Below are positions 1-9,850 of a DNA stretch of 64,000 bases, in pieces. A model generated the notes under the pieces. That model was given only the letters and a program-made list of their open reading frames with translations. It did no database searches and was not told where the DNA came from. Source of the stretch: Euglena gracilis (Eukaryota; Euglenida; Euglenophyceae; Euglenales); NCBI GenBank assembly GCA_039621445.1, contig CP154954.1, positions 71,390,150-71,454,149 of the forward strand, written 5' to 3'. Every line of letters begins with the position of its first letter. Positions within the stretch are counted from its first letter, which is position 1. Position numbers and translations under genes: made by a program.

Positions 1-1015
1 TTGAATGTTGAGTAAACCTGTATGTGCAGAAAGTATGCACATGCGAGAACAAAAGAAAACTACTTATCATACATCTAATCCAACAAATAAATAAAAAATG
101 AGTAATAATAATATGCCAGGCTGCGAATGTGCTGACCAGGGTTCGAAATATACGCAGATAAGCAAAGTGCGTCGGACCCCCCCCCACCGCCGTCCAGCAA
201 GGGGGTGGGTGGGGGACACTGCTTGAACCTGAACAGCGGTGACCAGAAAACCTTTCTTCCCAAAATCGGCCAAAATTGCGTTTTGGGGACTTTTTTTCTT
301 CTTCAAAAAAATGCAACCAAAATTAATACTGAAATGAAGAATTTAACTTCCTTGGGGGGACCTGGGCACCTCCCCACTTCGTCACCTCGTCAGACCAGAC
401 AGTGGAGGAGGGGGGTGTCCTAACCCACCCTTCTGGTGCGGGAGGTGGGGAACACCCCCCCCCCTCTTCCATCCCGCACACCCGCAGTGTATCGAACCCT
501 GTCTGGTACAAACCCCCCAAAGCTGAGGCAAGACCACACACCTGCCAGGTTGCCCCGGACCTCCCGATGGCCAGGCGGGCGAACTGGTTCTGTGACACAT
601 CGATCCTGCGGGGAGGCAGTACGGGCCACAAAGAACACCGGTGCCCTCCTCCGGCCGCCGAAGGCGGGGAAGAGCAGAGGCATTTGTGGGCGGGACTCCG
701 GTGCGCGAAAAAATGGCACTCCAGGGAGCCTTCGACCACCCAGGCTTCTTTTTAAGACCCCGGGGGGGGGGGGAGGGGGGCACCCCCGCTCAGCCCGGTG
801 TGGGAACACCCAAAAGATCGGACTGTTTAAAGGAATACGCCCCCCCCCCCACCCAAGACCCGGCGCTTTGCGCCGAAACGGCCTCCCAGGGACCCCGGGG
901 GGGGGGGGGCGGCCCCAGACTCACCCACCCCGGTGTCTTCCAAATTCAAAATAAGCTTGGACCCCCCCCCAAAGCTTGGGTAGGTTTTGTACGCCTGCAG
1001 TCTGGATGATCAAGG
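1..1015. other. Non-coding, G/C-tract-rich
   Basis: No supportable exon. The stretch holds runs of 7-10 G or C every 50-100 bp. The overlapping open frames on both strands are low-complexity consequences of this composition. Confidence 0.6.
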
Positions 1016-1488
1016 GTTTTGTTGTGGTTTGGTTGTGGTTTGTGGTTGTGGTTGTGGTTGGTGATGTGGTTGTTGTGGTGTGTGGTTGTGGTTGTGGTTT
1101 TGTGGTTGTTGTTGTGGTGTTGGTGGTTGTGGGGGGTGGGTTTGGTGTGTTGTGGTGTGGTTGTGAGTTGTGGGTTGTGGTGTGGTTTGGGTGGTGTTGT
1201 GGTTGGTTGGTGGTTCTGTGGTTGTGGGTTGTGGTTGTGGGGGTGTGGTTGGTATGTGGCGTTGTGGTCGTGGGCTGTGGTTGTGGTTGTGGTTGTGGTT
1301 GTGGTTGTGGTTGTGGTTGTGGTTGTGGTTGTTGTTGTTGTTGTTGTTGTTGTTGTGGTTGTTGTTCTGGTTATGGTTGCTGCTGCTGCTGCTGCTGTTG
1401 TTGTTGTTGTTGTTGTGGTTGTTGTAGTTGTTGTTGTTGTTGTTGTGGTTGTTGTTATGGTTGTGGTTGTGGTTATGGTTGCTGTTGC

Positions 1489-1549
<61 letters not shown>

Positions 1550-1553
1550 GCGG

Positions 1554-1621
<68 letters not shown>

Positions 1622-1690
1622 GCTATCATCCTCATCAACTTCATCCTCACCACCACGGCCGTCATCATCATCATCATCATCACATTCATT
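1016..1690. repeat. TTG/TTGTGG trinucleotide array
   Basis: About 600 bp of TTG, TTGTGG and TGGTTG units. They become nearly pure TTG from about 1490 to 1620, then pass into ATC repeats to 1685. It reads as poly-Leu, poly-Val or poly-Cys on plus and poly-Thr or poly-Asn on minus in open frames, which I regard as artefacts. Confidence 0.95.
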
Positions 1691-2306
1691 TTGGAGAAAA
1701 AAAAATCCAATAATGAAACCAGTAAACATACATCGCAGTTGGATCTGTCATTTGTCATTTTCTTTGTGGTGGAAAAGTGATCAGGACATGGCCTGATCTG
1801 ATACCTTTTTAAAATTCTCTTCCAGCCATTTCTGATGCTGAACATTTCACCAGTGATTGGAACATACACAACAAATACACAACAGAGTTAGCATCTGTAA
1901 CGGGTGCATACGTGCCCGTAAAATCTGTAGCGGCATTATGAATACCCCAATCGAGCAACGTACTCATTGGCAGGCCCCTCCACTTTCTCCTTTTTCATCA
2001 GGTAACATTTGCTTGGAAAAACAAAACAATAGCTGGGATGTGATGATAAACTGGCATGAAATGTAAAGCCCAACCAGGAAAAAAAGCAGTAGAAATAATA
2101 GACTCTGAGCTGCAGCAATGCCTCAATTGATGCGAGTGAGGGGGGAGGACTAGAAAAAAATGTAAAAAAAGGCATCCGTGGAAAAGGCGTGTTGTTATTT
2201 TATTTATTTATTTGTTTATTTTACGAAAATTAAAACACTGGCAACAGCCAAACTCTCCTCTCCACGGTGGCACTGGGCCCCACAAGATTCGAAAGTGCCT
2301 GTGCAC

Positions 2307-2388
2307 CGGGCACTGGATGAGCTGGTTGATACAGAAGATGAGGATGCTGAGGGCGAGGATGAGGATGTGCCAGAACACGATCCACATC
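2307..2388 (-). CDS. Membrane protein exon 3 (TM helix)
   Basis: An 82-nt exon between TATCCAG and TGCCCG|GTGCAC. It encodes [20 protein letters not shown], then NQLIQCP, and leaves in phase 0. No further exon is visible between it and the left edge. Confidence 0.75.
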
Positions 2389-5300
2389 CTGGATAGGCAA
2401 CGGGGACATGGAAGGCTGAGGAGGAAAGGGGGAAAAGAAATGAGTCTGGGAAACTTGAACCACCCAATCAACGGCCCTCTTCCCAGGGTCTCGGCAGGGG
2501 GGGGGGGGCGCAACATGGACCCTCAAAAAATTCGACGCAAAAACAAAAACGCAAAAAAAACCTGCAAAAAATGCAAATTTTTCCAAAATTGAAAAATACA
2601 CAAAGCAAAAACGCAAAAGAACGCAGAGTTGTTCCAGAGAAACAAAACAAGATAAAAATTGCAGCCGAAGAAAACTCAATTAGAAGCTAACATCAACCCT
2701 GCGGGTATCGACAACCATCAAAAAATACGATCCGATGGCATCCATTTGGTGGTATTTGGCAAATCGGAATACTATTGAAACATACAACAATTGGAGGTTG
2801 TGATACATTGCATTTCGGAAACAACAAAAAAAGGGACCTGGTCTGGGTGAGCATATAATATTCCATGCCTGTGAAGCCAGTATGAAAGCTGACCTAACCA
2901 AACAACAAATCCCACCAACTGTCGAAATGCCTACCGCGCCTCAGGGCCATCCTCCAGCCTAACACACACATCATGTGCCGCAGGATCATCTTCGGGACCC
3001 TCTTGCCAACGCCGGCTTTGCACCCCGATCCGTCCTCGGTCTGAGGACTGCGAGGAAGGGAAAGACGAGGCAACACCAAAATAGGGGGGGTAACGCATGC
3101 ACCATCGAAACTCGAAAAGCAAATCCCACGGGAGTAAACACAAAACAGAACAAAAAATAAATTAAAAGCAAATGATATTATACTTTATTTGATTGGGAAG
3201 CACGGCAACAAAAAATAATATCATGTTCGGAGCGAGCTCACTCCCCAAAAAGGCAACGTGTATCAAGAAAACCTAAGTTTCATTTGATTCAAGTTAATTA
3301 CCCAGTTCCCCGAAACAAAGCCGTGGTGATTATTATGGGAGAAACTGCAGTGCCGAGTTCAGGTGGACCACCAATAGTCAAATTGGCCACGTCGGCCGCA
3401 CGGCTGTGCGGTGGTATGCGCTGGTAGTACGGGGGGGGGCAGACCTGACGGTAAAGGGCTGGTCAGCGGCGTCGGCCTCGGGGTTTGTGGGCAGCGGCGC
3501 GGGGAGCAGCTCCTGCTGGCCTTTGTCGAGCCCGAAGTGGGTCTGGACCGGCCGCACGGCCCTGGGCCATGGCAGTGAAACAGGAAATGGCTCCGGACAG
3601 AACGGCGCTCGGAGTCATGACCTGGGCGCGGGCACAGCGGGAGAAACCAAATATATTACATTAACCCCCCCCCCCAAATAACTTGGCGGGGTCCCAACTC
3701 CTGGTGGGGGCCGAATAACTTGGCGGGGGGAGGGGCAAAAAAAGATGGTTCCAGTAACTTGGCGGGGTCCTTTTTAGGCAAAATTCCTTTATGGCGCCGA
3801 AAAAGTGGCCCAAATAACCTGGCGGGGGGGGGGGGCAGGGCCAAAAGTTGGTTCCAGTAACCTGGCACCCCACCAGGTTATTTGGGAGGGGTTTATACAC
3901 ATACAAATATAGACGAATACACTGTAATAAGAAAAGAATATGATATTAAACATAGTCATTAATAATGAATCAGTGCACACCTCTTTTACATAATTCCGGC
4001 GCCAAAAAATAACAAATGGCGCTTAGTTTGCGCCCATTTGGGCCGATTCTGCATTTCTTGAGTTGGGCTTCCAACACAAAAACCATGCCATCGTGCATAA
4101 AAAAATGTTTAGAAACAAAAAAATTCAAACGGGGGATCTGCCAGATCAGCAAAAAGGTGAAACCAGCCCCTTGGGCGCCGCCTGGGCCAGTTTCGTGTTG
4201 CGAGTTGCGAACCTGAAACAGCAGCAGAGGGAGATGGGCAGCAGCTCGCAGACGAAGGCGATGGTGAAGATGAGGATCCACATGAAGCGGTTGCTGCGGT
4301 CCGAGACGTCCTTGTTGCAGCCTGCAAGAAATGGTCACCGCCCAAATATGATTTCCCAGAAAATATCATGTTCAACAGATAAACCCTCCCCCCAAATAAT
4401 AGCCCCCCTCGGGGTCCGACTTCGGCGACCGGGTTAATCCCCCCCCCACCGGTTTCGGGCCGAAAGCCTGTATTTTGACATGAAAATGTAGCTGAAAATC
4501 ACAATCTCTGATGACAAATTACGAAAAAAAAGAATTATCTGGATCATCTGACCTCCAAAAAATGGCAAATTTCATTCATTCATTTGAGAAAGTACAAAAA
4601 ATGACCCCAAAGGGGGGGGTTTTGGCGCGATTTTGGCTCCTGGGGGACTTCAAGGAAATTTCGAAAAATTTCGGGTGCTAGCACACCCCAAATAACAGCT
4701 GCCCCGTCCTAGGCCGGGACTTCGGGCAAAAAAAAATAAAATACCCCGGGGGGTATTATTTGGGGGGGGTTTACTGCACACATACATTGACAAATAGGAC
4801 CTGACAAAATGTCTCGTCCGCTGTGCCCGGCCTCAAGAGAAGGGGAAAAAGCACATGGACGAGAAGCGGAAGAAGAACCTTCGGTTTCCTTCTCAATCAG
4901 TTGTATGTGAACGGAAAACATGTTGTTGTCCAGAAAACAACACCACAGCAACAGCAGCAGAAGCAGCAGCAGCAACGCCAACAACAAAACATGGCAATAT
5001 CTATAGATTTACCTGCAAAATTCTGGCAAAACCGCTCCCTTCTGACTGAGAAAACACTGCGCGGAAGACAACGTTCAGAAGAAGGCAAGTGGCAACGGCA
5101 AAAAAAACCTCCTTGTGGCCGGGAGGTAACTCGGAGCCAAAGGGCCTGTGTGGGACACTCAATGTTTTGACAAAATTTTACCATATTTTGACTGCCAGTA
5201 ACTCCTGCTTGGGTAAAATTCTGCATGAAAAGATAGCGACCTGGGATTTTCTTAAGGACCCCCCCCCCTGGGGGGGGTTCAGCCTCCGGCTGGCAAAAAG

Positions 5301-5396
5301 GCTGCTGGCTGGAAATGAGCTGCTGGCTGGTCTGGGGGGGTCGAGGGGGCGGGGGGGGGGGGGGGGGGGGGGGGGAGGGGTGGGGGCGGGGGGCGG

Positions 5397-5429
<33 letters not shown>

Positions 5430-8400
5430 GGGGCTGGGTCGATGAAAAACAAAAATTTCGATTTTTTTTGCCATTTTCGACATTTTGATGGATGGAGCTA
5501 GGTCAAGGCTGGGGGGCTGTGGTGGAGGAAGCTGTGAGGAGGGGGAAAAATGCAGGGATAGGTGAGCTGGGCAGCCCAGTTGGCTGCCCAGCCTGCGACC
5601 GGCTGGCCCGGCCTCTGGCCGGGCTGGACCCGACTTTATTGCACTCGACCCCCGGGGGGGGGGTGGGCTCTCAGCCCGAATTTGGGCTGCTGGCTAGCTG
5701 GACCCCCCCTGGGGGGGGGGGGTTGGGTGCCCTCCGGCTTAAGAAATCCCCCTGATTGCTAAACTCGGGAAAATGAATACAGATTTGGAAATTCAGCAAC
5801 TTTAGAATTTCAAATTTCGGGGATAAGCATCAGCTTTTGCCTTTTGGTGACATTTTGGAAAACATTACTTCCTGGGAATCACTTCATTACTTGAAATTAC
5901 AAAAGCATAAAAAAGGGACTCTCTTTCCAGATTGGGCTGACCGTGATCAACACAGGGGTCCTCGAGTGCCTGGGCAGTGGGCAAGCACCTATAGTTGACC
6001 TCCAGATTTTCGCCATTTTCGGCCATTTTTGGCCATTTTCGGCCATTTTCGGCCATTTTCGGCCATTTTTTCCTATAGGTGGGGGGTAAAGCTGCCTTAA
6101 AATTCTTTCATACCAACAATACATTTTGATCATTCAGTCAACATGCAAGCAGCTAACGCATCCAAAGAGGTCCGTTTGGAATAGGTGCTCAAGGATTAAA
6201 CAGGTCAAATAGTTTTTTGTTGCAATATGCAAATGCAAGGTTTGGGAATAAGCTTTTTTTTCCTGCCAGAGAGGCTCTTGTCCACTTTGGTCTTTTTTGC
6301 TGGGGGTTTTTGGGACGCTTCATGAGAGTGGTTGGCACATGACACATTAACCACAATGGTGGATGGCAACACCAAAACTGGTGCTTTTCTCTTCAAGCCT
6401 CTTGGCGTGGATGCTTTTCACAAACAACTTCCCCTGACCTATTCCAACTTGATACCCCAAGCAACATTGTTTGATGGTGGCACTGTTATATCCCATCCAC
6501 TTGTGTGCAATAAACCTAATGCAGGAACCACACCTTTAACAGAGAAAAAAACGCTTCACATACTTTGCCTAGTTGCACCTTGTCACCACAATTTTCTGAA
6601 AATGTCATCAAAACCATCGGCTTTGGCCCAAATAACCCATTTGGAGGTGGTTCGTTGAGCAGCATGTGCAAGCAAAGAAAAGCAAACAAAAGCAAGCAAA
6701 CATGCGATTGGTCCATAATGTTCAAATACCGGGGGGGAAAAATCTGACCGGGAACAATTGCCGACGGGAAAAATTCTGCCGGGAAAAATATTGGACGAAT
6801 CCTTAAAATGCCGGGAAAAATCCTGAACGCTCGCTTAAACCAGGTGGGAAAAAATATTGGACAGCTGAAAAAAACGCAAAGGTTTTGCGCCAACCAGCAG
6901 TTGAACGAGAAAGCATGGGTGCACCTGGTGAACCAAACAGAAAGTGTACATTCCGCTGGGGTGATAAGACTGCCGTGTTGACAGACACAAAGCGGTTTCT
7001 GGCACACAACTCATGCACACGCTGTGGGCTACGCACGCTTCGGGGCGGTTGGGAAGGACAGCTTCCTGGCAGGGTTATTTTTTTCTGTCCCTTGAATTTT
7101 GATTGCAAGCAGACATAAAAAAACATGAAATTTACAAAATAATTTTGAAGAGCAGAGGCAGGAGGTACAACACCGATTCCTGAGAGGAACAAGAATTCCT
7201 GCTGCAAATCGGCGCGCAGCGCTGAATATTTTTTTTGGGGGGGGTCATTCACTGGAGGAAATTGGACTTTCCTTAAATCTGCTGGGAAAAATCCTGGACG
7301 GATCCTTAAAAAGGCGGGAAAAATCCTGGACAAAATTTCGTCCAGAATTTTTCCCACAACCTTTTTTCCCGTACAAGTTTTTTCCCCCCCCGGTATTGAC
7401 ATCAAATGTGCTCACCTAATATCTGCATCTTGTTCAACATCGCATCTCGCCCAGCATCTACATCTTGTCCAATATCTACATCCGTTGCATCAGCAATCGC
7501 TGCATCTTGTCTGGTGTGTGCATCTTATCCAATACCTGCACCTTGTCAAAATCTTAATCTTGTCCAGTATCTGCATCCACTGCATCTTGTCCAGCATCTG
7601 CACCTTGTCCAACATCTGCATCTTGTACAGCATCTGCAACTTCTCCAGTGTCGACATCTTGTCCAGTGTCTGCATCTTGAACAACGTCTTGAACAATGTC
7701 TGCATCTTGTCCAATATCTGCATCTTGTCCAGCATCTGCATCTTGAACAGCATCTGCATCTTGTCCAGTGTCCACATCTTGTCCAGTGTCTGCATCTTGT
7801 TCAGCATCTGCATTTTGTCCAGCATCTGCATCTCATACAGCATCTGCATCTTGTCCAATGTTGACACCTTGTTCAGTCTGCACCTTGTTCAGCACCTGCA
7901 TCCATTGCACCTTGTCCAGTATCTATGACCACTGCATCCACTGGCTCCCAACCTAGCAAAATGACCACAGAAACCCAAAAAAAATGACCACAAAAACTCT
8001 AAAATTGACCGCAAAAAGCCCCAAAAAAGCAATCAAAATGACCTAAAATTGCTTCAAATAACCTAAACTTGCCCAAAAACGCCAACAATGTCCACAAAAT
8101 TGTGAAAAAAAATACCCAAAATCACCAAAATGGCGCAAAATGCCATAAAATGTGCTCATATTGACCCAAATTAGCCCAATATTTGACGAATCAGTGCAAA
8201 CAAAATATCCCCAAAATTAGCAAAAATTGATCCAAAATGAACATGGGAGTAATATTGGAAATTTGTGGAGAAATTATTTCAAAAATGGGTTTAATTCTTC
8301 AAAATATACAAAAAAAATTGCCAGCATCGCCCTTGTCACCAATTTTTTTCTGAAATGCCATTAAAATATCAGCTTTGGCCCAAATAACCAAATGATTCTT

Positions 8401-9380
8401 TGAGCAGCATGAGTTGCAGGGCCAGGCATAATAACAAAAGAAGCGAGGCTGCACAGAGACAAGAATCGTCGCACTGAAGATTGCCCCTCAGGGAAAAAGA
8501 AACTGTTAGGCAAAAAAAAACTCGAAAAAAGTTTGCATGAAATTTTTTCTCATTTTTCGGCCATTTTCGGCCATTTTCGGCCATTTTCGGGACCCCCACC
8601 TATAGAGCCCAAAATTTCATTTTCGGCCATTTTCGGCCATTTTCGGCCATTTTCGGCCATTTTTACTATAGGTGCTTGGCAGTGGGCAGGCAGGCACCCC
8701 CCCCCCCCGGGGTCGGTGCCTGCTTGGTCGCAGGCCAAAGAGTGTTCAAAAAGGGGGGTTTCTGAGCTTCTGGCCCCTTCAGTGCACTTTTTGGCAATCT
8801 GCCCTACCCCCCATCCACCGTCCTAGGGGGGGGCACATGGGTGCCTTGGAGTGCCTGCACAGGCGGGCACAACCCCGGGGTGTGGTTGGCACTGCCTTAA
8901 AATTCAGCCTGCTACAATTTTTCACTAAGGAAACCTTGCCCCCAAAACAAAGCCCCCCTGGGGGGTCTGTTTTTGCCGCCACCATCTTTGTGGTGGCTAA
9001 ATGGTGGATACACCTTTTTTTCACCAGAGATGCTCCATCACAGGCACATTTCCGCAAAAAATAGAAGGCGCACAACAAAAATTTTGCATAAAATTGATAT
9101 TTGACCACAATTGAAGGCCGCCGAAGGTCATAGAGGCCACCCGATAAAATTTGATTCCCTCCGAGGGTCTTGAAATCCCGTCCAAATACAAAGCCAGGGG
9201 AGGGCTTTACATTTGGGGGGTTTACTATAAAACAATTGAAACCTTTTCTTCGACCGAAATCAATTCAAAGATATAATTTGAATGCACTTTCACGTGCACC
9301 TGCTGGGGTTGTGATGGCCATGGTGATGCCGATGACAAAGACATACAGCCCAAGCAGGAGCATGGTCAGGAATAACACCG
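2307..9380 (-). CDS. Multi-pass membrane protein, partial (three exons)
   Basis: Three short exons on the minus strand (9300-9380, 4213-4321, 2307-2388) each encode one transmembrane helix. Their splice phases fit together without a gap: phase 1 out and two bases in, phase 2 out and one base in. Joined, they give three closely spaced helices: [20 protein letters not shown], then [20 protein letters not shown], then [20 protein letters not shown] short hydrophilic loop with [10 protein letters not shown] separates helices 1 and 2. I do not recognise the family. The gene continues beyond the left edge. Its start is not seen: the first exon lies only 327 bp downstream of the PARP stop codon with only a CA/CG repeat between, so it may belong to the PARP transcript. 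Confidence 0.7.
3662..3897. mobile_element. Small inverted-repeat element, TAAACCCC family
   Basis: The left end reads TTAACCCCCCCCCCC then AAATAACTTGG. The right end, read on the other strand, is TAAACCCCTCCC then AAATAACCTGG. Internal copies of AATAACTTGGCGGGG occur. It resembles a non-autonomous fold-back transposon. Confidence 0.6.
4213..4321 (-). CDS. Membrane protein exon 2 (TM helix)
   Basis: A 109-nt exon between TTCTTGCAG and TTTCAG|GTTCGC. It encodes [12 protein letters not shown], then [20 protein letters not shown]. Both splice sites are near-consensus, and the exon is far richer in G+C than its flanks. Confidence 0.8.
4379..4771. mobile_element. Small inverted-repeat element, TAAACCCC family
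   Basis: Ends are TAAACCCTCCCCCCAAATAA (left) and, on the other strand, TAAACCCCCCCCAAATAATA (right). About 390 bp with no coding capacity, in the intron between membrane-protein exons 2 and 3's neighbour region (between exons at 4321 and 9300). Confidence 0.6.
5333..5433. repeat. About 100 bp near-pure G run
   Basis: Almost uninterrupted G on the plus strand, broken by a few A, C and T. It has strong potential for G-quadruplexes, and the exact length is likely unreliable in assembly. Confidence 0.9.
5997..6088. repeat. CGGCCATTTT tandem array in a CCTATAGGTG context
   Basis: Five to six units of CGGCCATTTT. CACCTATAG lies just to the left and CTATAGGTGG to the right, giving short inverted ends. 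Confidence 0.75.
6727..7397. mobile_element. 670 bp element with inverted ends
   Basis: The left end is AATACCGGGGGGGAAAAA. The right end, on the other strand, is AATACCGGGGGGGGAAAAAA. Both subterminal regions carry several GGGAAAAATCCTGGACG-like repeats. The core has an open minus-strand frame of about 200 codons with no recognised product. Confidence 0.65.
7405..8340. repeat. Interspersed repeat with CATCTTGTCCAG minisatellite, copy 1
   Basis: From 7420 to 7935 runs a degenerate array of CATCTTGTCCAGYATCTG units. It is followed by a unique tail with TTGACC/AAATTAGCCCAATAT and GGGTTTAATTCTTCAAAATA. Related copies occur at 15.48-16.55 kb and, inverted, at 60.25-61.02 kb. Confidence 0.85.
8597..8672. 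repeat. CGGCCATTTT array bounded by CACCTATAG / CTATAGGTG
   Basis: Inverted ends CACCTATAG and CTATAGGTG enclose four or more CGGCCATTTT units. A further array sits directly to the left (8558-8590). Same arrangement as at 6.0 kb. Confidence 0.75.
9300..9380 (-). CDS. Membrane protein exon 1 (TM helix)
   Basis: An 81-nt exon between CCCTGCAG and CCAGCAG|GTGCAC. It encodes [20 protein letters not shown], then AITTPA. The strongly hydrophobic stretch of about 20 residues is a transmembrane helix. Confidence 0.75.
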
Positions 9381-9427
9381 CTGCAGGGGGACCAGACAAC
9401 AATCTTCTTGGAGGTTCGGCAAACCAC

Positions 9428-9433
9428 ACATAC

Positions 9434-9505
<72 letters not shown>

Positions 9506-9577
9506 GCACGCACGCACGCACGCGCGCGCGCACACGCACGCACGCACGCGCGCGCGCACACACACACACACACACCA
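9428..9577. repeat. CA/CG dinucleotide and CACG microsatellite
   Basis: CA repeats grade into CG and CACG and back into CA. It lies between the PARP stop codon and the first membrane-protein exon. Confidence 0.95.
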
Positions 9578-9706
9578 GACACACAATGGCCAGTGTTAAG
9601 TTTAGCACATATAGACTACAAGCATTGCGCAAAATATATCACTGCCGTGTGCATCAATAAACATTGTAATTACTGAATGAGCCGTTTGGTGTTTGGGGCA
9701 ACAGGG

Positions 9707-9850
9707 TCACACACCCCAAAGTGGCTGCAGGCCGGAGTGGACTTTGTACATTAGCACGTCGCCACACAGCGGGTTGCGGAACGTCTTCTTCTGGATGACC
9801 TTTGTGAACTGGATGAGGTACTCTGGGTAGGCGAGGTCGGTCAAGGGCAC
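9707..9850 (-). CDS. PARP gene terminal exon
   Basis: It follows CCGGCAG and reads VPLTDLAYPEYLIQFTKVIQ, then KKTFRNPLCGDVLMYK, to a TGA at 9707. A-Y-P-E-Y-L-I-Q-F is the closing strand of PARP domains. GT sites inside the exon (after FTK, GD and YK) could also serve as donors if the protein continues into the membrane exons downstream. Confidence 0.82.
   Translation of the reverse strand: MPLTDLAYPEYLIQFTKVIQKKTFRNPLCGDVLMYKVHSGLQPLWGV

Noticed and set aside
946-1869. Open frames of 120-300 codons encoding poly-Thr, poly-Asn, poly-Cys or poly-Leu
   Set aside because: They are translations of the TTG array in every frame; no unique protein sequence flanks them.
3406-3681. GC-rich plus-strand frame ([20 protein letters not shown])
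   Set aside because: No acceptable splice context or similarity, and all supported exons are on the minus strand. It cannot be excluded but is not supportable.
5089-5483. Poly-Gly / poly-Pro proteins
   Set aside because: Produced by the 100 bp G run.
7405-7956. Frame with [14 protein letters not shown] repeats
   Set aside because: The same pattern appears in three repeat copies and in several frames of the CATCTTGTCCAG minisatellite.
7405-7956. CRISPR-like array
   Set aside because: Units are degenerate and contiguous without unique spacers, and the host is a eukaryote.
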